This document shows positions 47,408 through 58,696 of a stretch of 64,000 nucleotides of DNA, piece by piece. Each line of letters starts with the position of its first letter. Position 1 is the stretch's first letter. Where the stretch lies: assembly GCA_027627225.1 (NCBI GenBank), contig CM051028.1:15037201-15101200 (forward strand), read 5' to 3'. Under the pieces are notes generated by a model, which saw nothing but the letters and a program-made list of their open reading frames with translations, ran no database searches and was not told the DNA's origin. A program made the translations under genes and the position numbers. This DNA is from Congeria kusceri. Lineage: Eukaryota; Mollusca; Bivalvia; Myida; Dreissenidae.

Positions 47408-49920
47408 TCACAGATCTAATTTCTCTGGTTTCTTCCGAATTCTCTCCGGGTATCGACGATTTGTCGGAACATCTGGAGCTCTTTTCGGAGATGGTGTTGC
47501 TACTGTCTCTGGTACAGGCTGAGGAGGTGTAGCCTGTTGGTCTGCACTGGTGACAGTTGCTGGATTCCTGCACTCCACCGATTCGGTAACTGGCGTAGTT
47601 CTACCGAATACTGGATTCATCGGACGTGGAGCTAGGACATTGCCGGATGACGCACGAATTTGGTCTGTATGCCTGCGCCAGATCACACCAGGTGCAATCT
47701 CAACCTGATATGACACAGGACCGCATTTCGCGTGGACAACACCTGATAACCACTTATCGTGTCCATCACGATAATCACGTACTGCTACACTTTCGCCGAC
47801 ATCGAAATGACGATCACGTGTTGAACGTACCATCTTAGACTGTTCTTCTTCAACACGCTTCTTGAGACACGGACGAACTTTGTCTAGGCGCGTAGTTAAG
47901 GAGCGTCCCAGAAACAGTTTTGCTGGCGATTCTTTGGTCGTAGCATGTTCTGCATTGCGGTATTGCAGTAAGAATTTAGAAACTTTGGTTTGGATTGTTC
48001 CGGAATCACTTTTGGCTGCTTTCAATGCTTGTTTGAGTGTCTGCACAAACTTTTCAGCCAATCCGTTGGTACGTGGATATGCTTCACTCCATTCATTTTC
48101 AGGAAATGTTTGAATTCCTCACTCGCAAATTGTGGACCATTATCGCTGACCAGTTCATCACACACGCCACAATTTGCAAATACAGCTCGAATCACTTCGA
48201 TGGTATGCGACGCCGTAGTTTTCTTCATCACCTTCGCAATTGGCCATTTTGAGTATGCGTCGACCATGACCAAGTACATGTAACCCTGGAATGGTCCGGC
48301 AAAATCGACATGCACTCTACTCCATGGCTTCTTCGGAAACTCCCATGGATGTATTGGAGCTTCTGGCGGGCTAGGTTTGTTGGCCATACATCCAGAGCAA
48401 CTCTTGGTCAATTCCTCTAAATCAGTGTCAAGATGTGGCCACCAAACGTAGCTTCTCGCCAATGACTTCATCTTCACGATGCCTATATGACCAGCATGGA
48501 GCTCGTTAAGCACTTGTTTCTGCAAAGTTTCCGGCACAACTACTCTTGAGCCCCACATCAAACAACCTTGATGTAGTGACAAATCACGGTGTCTGTTCAA
48601 ATACGGTTTCAGTTCCGCGCTTGAAGTGTCAATACCTTTGAAGCCTGTCGCTACTACTTCATACACTTTCGACAATACAGAGTCATTTCTTGTAGCACTT
48701 GCGATCTGCTTACAGGTTACCGGCAAATTGTCAATGAGTGAATTCAGGTACACCTCAGTTGCATCAAGATGCATTACGTCTGTTTCTTTCAGCGGTACTC
48801 TTGAGAGACAGTCACAGTTTCCGTGTGCTTTTGTATTCTTATATTGTATCTCGTACACATATCCCGCGAGAAACAACGAATATCTTTGAAGTCTAGCACC
48901 TGTTATAGAGCTGAGTCCTTTTTTCGGATTTAGGATGGACAGGAGCGGCTTGTGATCCGTGATCAGCGTAAACTTGTTCCCATACAGGTACGTGTTGAAT
49001 TTCTTCACGCCCCATACGAGAGCTGTAGCCTCTTTGTCGATCTGGCTATAGTTCTTCTCAGCATCATTCAAACTTCTTGACGCATAAGCTATGGGTCTTT
49101 CCGAGCCATCTGGAAGTTTGTGACTCAGAACTGCACCGAGCCCGTAAGAACTTGCATCACACGCTAACAACAGTGGTAATGAGGGATTATAGTTCATCAA
49201 CACCAAATCAGATGTGATCATGTCTTTCACAGTTTCCACTGCCTTTTCACACTCTTTGGTCCAATTCCATTTCACATCTTTTCTTAATAACTGATGCAGA
49301 GGGTACAAAACTTCTGACAGATTCTTCAAAAAACGGTTGTAATACTGCACCAGCCCTAGAAATGACCTAAGCTGAGAAACATTCTCAATCTTAGCGTTGA
49401 CCACTGCTCTTATTTTCTCTTCTGTCTTGTGCAGTCCATTCTCATCAACTTCATGTCCACAAAACTCGAGTTTGTCCTTGAAAAACTCACATTTATCAGG
49501 GTTAACTCTCAGGTTGTGCTCTTCAAGGCGTTGAAGCACCCTTTCTAACTTTTCCAAATGAGCCTCATCGGTGTCGCCTGTGATGATCATGTCGTCAAGT
49601 ATAATGCTCACTACTGGCACACCACACATGATTTGCTCTATTGTTCTCTGGAATATAGCCGGAGCTGAGGCCACACCAAACACTAGCCTATTGTACCTGA
49701 ACAGGCCCTTATGTGTTGTAATAGTAAGTAACTTTTTACTTACATCGTCTACTTCGATCTGTAGATAAGCGTTTTTAAGGTCTAGCTTGGAGAATTTCTT
49801 TTTTCCACCTAATGTACCGAAAATTTCTTCTATCTTTGGAAGTGGGTAGAAGTCGATGTCAAGTACAGGATTTAAGGTGACTTTAAAATCTCCGCAAATT
49901 CTGATCTCATCCTCGTCGCC
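47408..49920 (-). pseudogene. Gypsy Pol: partial RT, RNase H, integrase (one frameshift)
   Basis: Open from the PBS to 48022: ICGDFKVTLNP, FSKLDLKNAYLQIEV, the palm motif with LDDMIITG (where YVDD is common), then RNase H (LLACDASSYGLGAVLSH, DKEATALVWGVKKF, ITDHKPL), a zinc-binding integrase head (HAGHIGIVKMKSLAR...CSGC) and the integrase core (VHVDFAGPF, VSDNGPQFAS). A small deletion at about 48060 shifts the frame. The C-terminal part continues at 48061-47408 with AEKFVQTLKQ and an SH3-like DYRDGHDKWLSGVV. The pattern is that of K02A2.6-like Gypsy elements. It can no longer mobilise itself. Confidence 0.88.
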
Positions 49921-49921
49921 A
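49909..49921 (-). other. Primer-binding site
   Basis: TGGCGACGAGGAT begins three bases after the 5' LTR. TGG at its start fits pairing with a tRNA CCA end. The tRNA species was not determined. RT-coding sequence starts directly within or after it, marking the deletion join. Confidence 0.65.
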
Positions 49922-49924
49922 ATT

Positions 49925-50047
49925 TGCTATGTATGAATATTTAGGGCAGCGAAGGAGGTTCAATGAACACGAGACATCACGTCTATATAACAATTTTATA
50001 TACGCACCGGTTCATAGGTTACAGAACACCAACTATTCTACATGACA
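49925..50047 (-). repeat. 5' LTR (123 bp)
   Basis: On the minus strand it begins TGTCATGTAGAATAG and ends ATACATAGCA. Identical to the copy at 46967-47089. Confidence 0.95.
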
Positions 50048-50659
50048 AGGATAATGGTAGCGATGTTGCTGATCAAGAAAAGGTTCGCCAACACCTGATA
50101 ATGCCAAGCTTTCTGGGTTACTTACTAATAATAAATCAAGAATATATGAAGACCTTTCCGTAAAATGCGTTGGTTCGTCAATAACTTGAACAAGACTGTA
50201 CTCTTGACACCAAGAATCTAGATTTCTTATTAATATAGGTTGGCTATTATTTAGGTTAAAATCACCGGTTATTCTGATATCACAAATGCCGGTTTCGATT
50301 GCTAAACCAATAGAATCGTCAATTAAATTCGTGTATGATGCATCTGCGTTTGGTGATCTATAAAATAACCCAAATAGGGCACGCTTTTTACTCTTAAAGT
50401 GAATTTCAATCCAAATGCATTCTAGTGAGTTAAGTTCAAGGTCAAGTCTACGTTCGTAGTCGATAAAATCTTTTACATATAACCTAACGCCACCGTGACT
50501 ATCATGTATTCGGTCCTTGCACTCAGGGCATTGATATGAGGGGATAAGGAGTTTGTCAGTTTCTATAGAGTTGTTAAGCCGCGTCTCAGAAAACGATAAT
50601 AAATCAAAATTCGAAAGCTCTGCTGTAAGAATTTCCGTCTTGTGCCTTATACTCTGCAC
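50048..50659 (-). pseudogene. LINE APE-type endonuclease domain, N-terminal part
   Basis: NVQSIRHKTEILTAELSNFD, FSETRLNNSI, GGVRLYVKDF, LFGLFYRSPNAD, ITGDFNLNN and then YILDLLLVSNPE are the successive APE endonuclease motifs (N, E of ETR, Y, D.N of GDFN). The final His-containing motif lies across the Gypsy insertion. This enzyme nicks the target to prime reverse transcription. Confidence 0.85.
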
Positions 50660-50662
50660 ATT

Positions 50663-51067
50663 CTACTGAATAAACGAAAAGTTATTATGCATTGCCAAAA
50701 GATCGGACAGTGTGTTAGACTCAGTGACAGAGGAACTAAGAGAACTAAGCGATACGGGGCCTGGGTGTGGTTCAATATCCCCGGAAAGCAACATGATTAT
50801 TTTAAGCCATGTCACTAACGCGATTGTTAAGAGAGAAAACAATAATCTTACGTAGGATACATTTGAAATGTAGCGCTCGCCTAATATAATGTGTGTATGA
50901 GGTCGTTGTATGCGCCGGAAAAGTCGAGATTGACAAATAATGTTGTGAAGAGTCGACTCCTGAGCAATTTCGTTTTTGTACAGTGAGATTAGAACTAGCA
51001 CGTTAAAAGATGCGAAGAACAATCCGATTGACGTGTATCTTGGTAAAATGTTATGAGTATCCATCAT
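50663..51067 (-). pseudogene. LINE N-terminal segment with a 2A-like motif
   Basis: 134 residues from ATG at 51067: a hydrophobic segment (SIGLFFASFNVLVLISL), a basic region, a second hydrophobic segment (LLFSLLTIALVTWLKIIMLL), then SGDIEPHPGP. This last resembles the 2A ribosome-skipping motif D(V/I)ExNPGP, which is known from APE-type non-LTR elements. Here His replaces Asn. A TAG separates it from the endonuclease that follows in the same frame (NVQSIRHKTEIL). Confidence 0.75.
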
Positions 51068-51090
51068 AACACAGTAGGAAAAGTGAATGT

Positions 51091-52985
51091 AATGTATTAA
51101 TTACACGAGTTACAATAATCCTAACAGCATCAAACAATCCTCGATCCTTTAGACAGTAAAATAGGAAAACAATTGAAATGAGAAAGGTTATAAAAAGTAT
51201 AGTAGTATATAGTTGGTCATTGTAGATATGGACTGGTCATTCATATATTTTACAAGTGCCACAAAAGTAATAAATGGCATTCTTAGCGGCCTGAATTATT
51301 GAGTGAGAAAGTACATAAATGTATTTATATGGTTGCTGTGCAGATACAGCGTGCGAAATCAGTATACAAAGATACATAGGTACAATCATATATTTAAAAA
51401 ATGGACATGTATATTACAGTTTTTGTACACATACACCGATGTCACTAACAGATTAAAAAAATCCAGTGGGGTCAGCGATTGTGTTCCGCTAATTTGAGAT
51501 TAATTGCGATTGCGTTTTAAATAGTTTTAATCCGTTTAAATCTGATTGTTAGAGATTGTTAGCGTGTGTTAGCGGTACAACCGCAGTGCGCATGCGTAGC
51601 GGTGAAAAGCGCTGAAAAGGCGTGGGTTGGTTATGCGCACACTCTTAAAGGTGATAGGCTAAGCTTCTAACACATGTTATTTATTCTTTAGAAACATAGT
51701 TTTAGCCATAACAAATCAACTTCTCGTATCAGTTTTCATAAATAACGCTTTTAAAAGCGAGTATAGCCTAAAAGACAACATGATTGTGCGCATATTTCCA
51801 TCGATACGCCATTTTGTTTCAAACCGGAAGTGACGTATATTCTTCCCAACCCGTTAATTGTTTTATATATAAACTGTACAAATTACTTAAAAACTCGCGT
51901 TATTTCATTAAGTTACTATAACCTAAGACATAATTTATATTAAGTACGATGTGTCAGATAAATGTAGGTTATAAAAACATATTACAAATTAAGTATTTGG
52001 CAACATTTGATAAAAATAGACAACACATAGTCCTTACTTTCTTGGTCTTAGACATCTGCTATAGGGATCGTTTACTTAGTACCACTTTGTGTTATCAACT
52101 TATCAGTAATCTTAACTACTAGACAACTGATACAAATATTTAATCTTTGAGATCAATGGAAATGGATCCTTAGTAGTCTGGGCTTCCTGCTGTCACCACG
52201 ACCGAGATCATATCGATGACAATATCCTGTGTACTCATACACAATAACGTGTCAAAAGTATTATGAAGGTTTGACAAGTTGTGGGCATGGCAAATCCTGA
52301 TTGCTGATTGGTTGATATAGGTTTACGAATCATAATTATACTGGACTTAGACGTAATCTGATTTGTTTCAGTAGTTCAGCCTTATGCATTGGCAATTTAT
52401 ATTCAACTATCTGTATAATCAAACATCAATTCCACTTCCGGCCGCCATCTTGTATACTTGGTGAAATTATAAACAAAGAAAATTTTCAAAGAAAAGACAT
52501 TATAACCAGCCATATGAACATTATATACATTATCTCCGGTGTGTGTCAACTCTACAGTGCTTCCGCCACCCTCGCTGATCTTCGTTCTGTCCTTTTTCTT
52601 GGTCGGCATCCAAATTGTTCTATTTTTCCTCATTGAGAGGACCATTTTCCCACCTACTGTTATTAACATTTCGGTCGCTGTTTGGGGTTCAGATCACATT
52701 CAACAAACTTTGGCATTATTCTCATTAAAATTAACTTCCAAACAGCTTTCATTAGTCATAATTGACCATTTGTATAGCAATTTGACTTGTTACAGGTACG
52801 GTGCTATATTTACTCTGTGATAATTACATTCAACTGTGATAATTTGATACTACTGTCTAAGTCATATATCATATATTTCAATAGGATACTACTTCCTGTA
52901 CATATCATATTAGCTGCACACTGTTCTTGCAAATCCTTTACTTATTTCATACCTCTATTATTTGTCTTAAATACTATTATTGACA
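51091..52985. other. Spacer between two LINEs
   Basis: No gene recognised. The right part (from about 52400) is probably the 5' UTR of the following LINE. A short run near 51545-51620 is GC-richer (gttagcggtacaaccg, gcgcatgcgtagcg) and contains several gttagcg/tagcggt words. Confidence 0.35.
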
Positions 52986-54869
52986 ATGTCTCGTTCAAGC
53001 TCTAAAGTCCAAGGTGGCAGCTCCAGTCTGTCAACTGTACTAGGGGAGGCACTTAATAGGAATGAGTCCCACCATCTTACAAATAACACTATGCCTTTTA
53101 AGTGTCTCCTTCGGTCATGCGACCAGGTCAAGAAGTTGACAGTTGTGTTTACCATTTTTCAATTGGCTTCCAATATAGCCAAAGCCTTGCCTGGTCTTGT
53201 CAATAGGACAATTCCCCTAGCATCCGGTGGGGTATTACTACAACTTAAATCTGCGGAAGCCCTGAGTGCAGTGCTGCTAATGAAAGTGATTGCTATAGGT
53301 GGTCTAATGGTTCGCGCAGTACTGCCTCAGTCACTGAGAACAGCTTATGGCTTGCTTGCCGGCATCCCAGAAAGCCAGGACCTGGAGGAACTACACAAGT
53401 CGCTAGTGGTGGAGCCCCCCCAATATGGTGATATCATTTCATTAGAAAGAATCACGCCTAGCAAACCACCACTGCCTGGGTTTCCTAGGCTAGTTAAAGT
53501 GACTTTTGCAACCCCTTCCATCCCGCCCTCCAGAGTCATGATAAGGGATACAACCATAACTCTGAACGTACGTCCCTTCCCTGTCATCCGTTCTCGGTGC
53601 TTCAAATGTCAGATTTTTGGTCACAAGGCTGGCAGTGCTGAATGTTCTAAAACATAAGTTTGCGTACGGTGTGCCAGTATCTTATGTGCGCCCAGAAATT
53701 GTATTGCTAAAACTCGCCACTGTGCGAATTGTAGCCATCAACACTCTGCCTCTTACCAGGGATGCCCCGCCTATAAAAGAGCTGCCCAGGTAGCCTCCTA
53801 TTGCAATATCTACGGGGTGAACTGGTCTGAGGCCGAGTCGCGATTAAACGCACTGACAATAGCCACCATGAAAGAGAGTGCCCAACCTCCCAGCAAAACC
53901 TTGAGGTCAACTTCCAAGCATGATACGGTATCGGCCCCCATAAATAAATCATGCGCTCCTGTGGGGGATAAGGAGAAAGCATCCTCCCCCCTGCAGCCCC
54001 CCTGTAGCGAGACCTAAAAGTGCTACTTGTTTAAATACAGATAAGGTTGCTGCTCAGAGTGATAAACACACACCCCCAGTCTCTCCCATCCAAAGAGACT
54101 GTACTACTCCCCCCGGGCACTCTACTAGTGGTCTCAGGGAGTCCTCCGCCCTGTCATATCCTACGGAGAGTGGTTCCACCGTCTCGGACAACTCCGTATT
54201 TAATGTTACGGGGCACGACTCCCTGGTGTCAGTGCACAGCAGCATTTACTCGCAGCTTTCTATCTCCGATGTGTGTGGGATTGAGGAGGAGCCCGTGGTT
54301 AGTGCCCCCCTAACCGCCCCCGTATGGTCGACACCCAGACCTCCCCCATGAATTCCCCTGCCCCAAACGACAGCATTAGTAACTCTAATACAGGGGATTA
54401 ATTTATAAGTATTAAAAACCGTACAGGTAAAGGTAAAAAATATCGCCCCATCCATGTCAGTGAGCTCATTGACTTGGTTACTGAGATAGTTAAGGACCAG
54501 CAACAGCAACGGTCCACTGGGTGCCAAGTCAAGACCTATATATGTAATAAAATAGACTCAAGGTTCCTTAGGAGCCAAGAGTCTATTCCCAAAGTTAAAC
54601 GCAAAGATAAAAATACCTCCCCCCTACCCAAAGAAAGCCATACCGGTGACGGAGCCGATCCCAAGCCCACATGCAACGGAGAACCCTCCGGGTCGCCCAG
54701 GGAGCCGGCACACTCTGCCATGAAACCTCCCATTCCTTCCTCACGCCAATGCAGAACACCTGCCAAACTAAAATCAGCCCGTATGGGACGGAAAACAATG
54801 TTGAAGTCCCCTTCGGCTACAGTTAACAACATTAGACGCAGGTTAATTGAGGGCCACTATGGACAGTAG
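52986..54869 (+). pseudogene. LINE ORF1: Gag-like protein with CCHC zinc knuckles
   Basis: Starts MSRSSSKVQGGSSS. The middle contains PFPVIRSRCFKCQIFGHKA, followed by a TAA at 53656 and, still in frame, further Cys motifs (CVRCASI, CANCSHQHSASYQGC). Three consecutive zinc knuckles after an RRM-like region are the jockey/I ORF1 layout. After 54017 the frame changes at least twice. The last part (from about 54450: ELIDLVTEIVKDQQQQ, then Pro/Ser/Lys-rich sequence) leads to the overlap with ORF2. It would bind LINE RNA in an RNP. Confidence 0.75.
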
Positions 54870-55791
54870 GTTTAACATTGTCTCATTTAATATAGGTGGT
54901 TTGTCTTCAGTTAAACATACTGAAGTTAAACATTTCCTAGGCACAAACCCATCCATACAAGTCTTAATTTTACAAGAAACCAAGTTTAGGGGCAGTGAGT
55001 ATAAAACTATTCCTGGCTTTAATATTGAGCATAAAAACCACTGCACCTTGAACCATAACTCTGCAGGTGGGTTAGCCTTTTACATTAAAAATAACATCAA
55101 CTATGAGGTATTGAGTGTGAATGACTCTTTAAAAGCTGATGGTAGTGCTGTTATCGAAGAGCTGGCAATTAAGGTTATCATAAATAAGAACCGACCTCTT
55201 ATCCTGGTTAACATATACTCAAGAGGATGTGATCTTGAGTCTTTGAATAAAATTAGCACACAATTACGGACCATTAAAGGACCCCATGATGTCATCTACA
55301 CGGGGGACTTTAATGCACATCACCCCGCTTGGGGTTCCCCTAAATCTGATGCGGGAGGTAAAGCAGTCACAGCCTGGTTGGAAGAGCAAGACCTCATTCT
55401 GCTCAATGACGGTTCGCCAACCAGGCTTGACTACACAGGAGCCATGACTCATATAGACCTCACCGTAGCCAGCCCTGAGATTTCTAGCACTTCTGCCTGG
55501 GAACCGTTACCCGATAGCCTAGGATCTGACCGCTTCCCTCAAATAGTCACTCTGTGTAACTATATTACACAGGGAACTGATACCCAGGGTTCAGGGGAAC
55601 CTAGATTTATATTTAATAAGGCTAACTGGGATCAGTTTAGGGACCTCTGTGCAGATCTTTCCCTGGCAGACATTCACACTCAATATCCTCTTCTATTTTG
55701 CAAAAATCTTACCAACAAACTGCTGTCCATAGCTGAATGCAGCATACCGGTCTCTTCTGGCCGGAACAAACGCAACAAATCAGTACCGTGA
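54859..55791 (+). pseudogene. LINE ORF2: APE endonuclease domain
   Basis: MDSRFNIVSFNIGGLSSVKH, LILQETKF, GGLAFYIKNN, LVNIYSRGC, YTGDFNAHHPAWGS and THIDLTVASP give the complete APE motif set (N, E, Y, D.N, D, with SDRFPQ in place of the usual SDH). A TGA at 55789 interrupts the frame, which continues with WSDECAKAVQDRKKAL. Confidence 0.87.
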
Positions 55792-57383
55792 TGGAGCGAT
55801 GAATGTGCCAAGGCTGTACAGGACAGAAAAAAAGCACTAAAAATCTTTAAAAATAACCCCGCGGAGCATAATCTTAAAAATTATAGGTCTCTAGAAAACA
55901 CTACGAAGCGGGTCATTTTGGAAGCTAAAAAGCAAAATTGGAAAGAATTCTGTGAATCCATTGATACTAAACACTCTACTGCAAAGAAGTTTTGGGCAAA
56001 AATTCACAGAATTAAAGGAATTCCGTACTGTCCTGTGCCTTTACTTAAAATTAAAGGCGAAATTGCCTGTACCCCAAGAGACAAGGCTCAATTTTTGGTT
56101 CAACATTTCAAATCTGTATCTAGTGATTCAAACCTGCCTTCTGAAACTCTGGACCATAAAAAACTGTTTGAATCACATAATAAACACATTTTAACTGAGC
56201 CTGGGGATAATAACTGCCCACTAAATCAACCATTTTCTCTTTCGGAATTAAAAGCAGCCATTGGTGGCAGGAAGGACTCTGCCGCGGGACCTGATAGACT
56301 TTCTTATCTGATGTTCAAGAACATGTCAGATCACATTTTATATTTCTGGCTTGAATTGTACAACAGGGTGTACACGACGGGTCTTATACCACCCGAGTGG
56401 AAGCAGGCTACAGTGATTGGGTACCAAAACCTGGAAAAGATAAATCAGATCCAAAATCTTATAGACCAATAAGTCTCACTTCTCACGCTGGTAAATTATT
56501 AGAAATCATGATCAAAAATAGACTTAAGCACTTATTGGAAACAAAAAGTATTTTGAACCCCTTCCAGTCTGGCTTTAGGAAAGGGCGTTCTACCCTAGAC
56601 CAGCTAGCTAGGCTACAACATGACATTATTTTGGCTAAAAATCGAGGGCAGTTAGTACTTGCAATCTTTTTGGACCTTCAAGCTGCCTTTGATTTAACTT
56701 GGACTTTCGGCATCTTAACAAAGCTAGCTGATTACGGTATCACCGGACGCTGCTTCCACTATGTAAGGGCTTTCCTGGAGGGTCGTAAGATCAAGGTCAG
56801 AGTCGATGGTGTGAGTTCAGACGAAGCAATAACTGAAAGAGGCACCCCTCAAGGGTCTGTAATCTCTCCCCTGCTGTTCTCCATCATTGTCAATGACCTG
56901 CCTGAAACCGTTAAATCATCAGGCATGGTTATCTCCCAATTTGCCGATGACTCCGGCACCTGGTTAATGGGGTCCAAGCTGTCAACCCTGCAAAAAAAGG
57001 CCCAAGCAGGGCTGGACTCTATATGGAAATGGGCCATTGAATGGGGATTCAAAATTTCACCCACAAAAACAGTAGGAATCCTGTTTGGCAATCAAAAACA
57101 GCACTCTTTGGACTTAACTTTAGGCGGCACCAAAATCATTTTTGAAAAAGTGGTGGAATTCCTAGGTATGTACCTAGATAAACGGTTAACATTTATTCAC
57201 CACTTCAAATATTTGGCAGAAAGGTGCGAAAAGGACTTAAATTTAATGAGGATGTTGAGAGGCACAGCTTTCGGGTCCGATAAAAATAGCCTTCTTCTCC
57301 TCTACAAGTCCCTTATTCGTCCAAAGATAGATTATGGGGCCCAAATCTATTCATGTGCTACGCCAAACGCCCTCAAATGGTAG
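55792..57383 (+). pseudogene. LINE ORF2: reverse transcriptase domain
   Basis: KDSAAGPDRLSYLMFKNM, PPEWKQATVI (frameshift at about 56420), PKPGKDKSDPKSYRPISLTS, FQSGFRKGRSTLDQL, FLDLQAAFDLTW, GTPQGSVISPLLFSIIVNDL, QFADDSGTW and the thumb with FLGMYLDKRLTF. The catalytic FADD is intact. A second shift lies near 57380, after which PQMVDSIQNKALRI can be read in the neighbouring frame. Confidence 0.9.
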
Positions 57384-58230
57384 ATTCCATACAAAACAAG
57401 GCCCTCAGGATAGCCCTACGAGCACTGCCGTGTACACCGGGTTGAACATTAGAGGAGGAGGCCGGAGTGCTGCCCCGCAACCTGCGCCGAAAACAACAAA
57501 CCCTCCAATATTGGGCCAGGGCCCAGTCCAGACACGGCTCAAACCCCGTTAACAAGCTATTTGGGACGGGCACCTTCATCAGGGGCCGGGAGCTTAAAAA
57601 GAAGCATGTTGCCTTCCCATTTGGGGCCAGCACCCAGACCCTGGTGGAGGAGGCCGGTCTCAAGGAGGTTGCTGTGGCAGACCTGCATCCCTCCGAAACC
57701 CCCCCCCCTGGCTGCTTTACTGCCCGGATGTCGACAACTATCTATCTGCAATAGTAACGAAATCCGACTCTCCGCACCTTGTGAGGTCAGAAGCTCTCAA
57801 TTATATTAATATTCAGTATGCTGAGCATTAAAAAATTTATACAGATGGCTCCAAATGCCCTGACTCTGGCTTGGTAGCCAATTCATTCGTAATTCCCTCC
57901 AAAAAAATTATAAGAACATTCAGACTCAGCAACAATCTTTCTATATATTCGGCGGAACTTTTGGCCATTAGCATTGCAATGTGCTGGATATTAGTTAACA
58001 AGCCAACTAAGACTGCTATATTCTCGGACTCTCTATCATCACTAGAGTCCATCAAAAATAGAAATAGCAGGTCTAGGCCTGATATGTTAAATGAAATTTT
58101 GGAACTGAATCAAAAGTGCCTAGACAAATCTTTACAGGTAACTTTAGTTTGGTGCCCAGCACGTCGACATCCCGGGGAATGATCAGGCGGACAGGGAGGC
58201 TAAGGAGGGCCTCAAAAGGGAGTCGGTCAA
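57384..58230 (+). pseudogene. LINE ORF2: connection and RNase H domain
   Basis: After a stretch with QTLQYWARAQSRHGSNPVN and GTGTFIRGRELK (another frame), an RNase H fold begins: KIYTDGSKCPDSGLVANSF, SIYSAELLAISIAM, AIFSDSLSSLESI and VTLVWCPA, then after a shift GNDQADREAKEG. The acidic set D, E, D, D is therefore present. RNase H would remove the RNA template after copying. Confidence 0.83.
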
Positions 58231-58696
58231 TATAGGGGTTCCACTAGCCCCAACAGAAATATACTCCCGGGCCAAGGCCTATGTTATGCGTGAGTGGAAC
58301 AAAATACCACCCGCTAACACTTCATATAAAGCCCCTTTCCCAATTGCCCAGAAAACCCTCAGTCGGCCGCATCAATATTCTTCCAATATCATTATAGACA
58401 AATGCATTAGCCGACTGAGGATGGGGACCAGTCTTTTGCCTGCTAGTGCGGGAAAGTATATTTTAAAGCTGGACCCTCTCTGTCCTCAATGTGGGATCCC
58501 CTTCACAGCCTACCACCTGCTGACACAGTGCCCCCAGTTCTCTACACAGAGAGAACAGCTTAAGTCCACTCTATCCAAATTAAACATTGATTTTACCCTT
58601 AATAATATCTTAGATCCTACTGGCAAAAATAAATTACCAGTGTACAAATCTCTGGCAACTTATCTTGTGGACTGCCAGATCACGGATAAAATATAA
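58231..58696 (+). pseudogene. LINE ORF2: C-terminal Cys/His domain
   Basis: The frame from 58286 reads MREWNKIPP, ISRLRMGTSLLPASAGKY, then CPQCGIPFTAYHLLTQCPQF, a CX2CX(n)HX4C motif common at the C-terminus of jockey/I ORF2 proteins, and stops at 58696. Confidence 0.85.

Larger units (their letters stand above)
46967..50047 (-). mobile_element. Young, internally deleted Ty3/Gypsy LTR retrotransposon
   Basis: Two LTRs of 123 bp, identical by eye, TG...CA ends, flanked by a near-perfect 5-bp duplication (ATCCT / GTCCT on the minus strand). A primer-binding site follows the 5' LTR and a polypurine tract precedes the 3' LTR. gag, protease and the first part of RT are missing. The rest of pol is present but interrupted once. 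Inserted in the endonuclease region of the older LINE. Confidence 0.93.
44390..51090 (-). mobile_element. Jockey/CR1-superfamily LINE, about 3.6 kb, interrupted by a Gypsy element
   Basis: Transcript order: membrane-segment N-terminus (51067-50663), endonuclease (50659-50048), the Gypsy insertion, rest of the endonuclease and RT (46963-45025), C-terminus (45022-44459). Joining across the insertion restores one continuous frame (HYP to YGVFKYNKP), so the LINE was present first. At least four internal stops or shifts disable it. Confidence 0.85.
52986..58696 (+). mobile_element. I-superfamily LINE (ORF1 zinc knuckles, APE, RT, RNase H), degraded
   Basis: Coding order ORF1 (52986-54869), then ORF2 (54859-58696). 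ORF1 ends with TAG overlapping the ORF2 ATG (ATGGACAGTAG), a natural ORF1/ORF2 overlap. RNase H after RT is typical of the I superfamily. GC content is higher than in the surrounding AT-rich DNA. The 3' end is not certain. A 3' UTR may extend to about 59400 or beyond. Several frameshifts make it inactive. Confidence 0.85.

Noticed and set aside
54047..54527. Separate genes in overlapping frames around 54.0-54.5 kb
   Set aside because: These are shifted pieces of the I-type LINE ORF1 C-terminal region.
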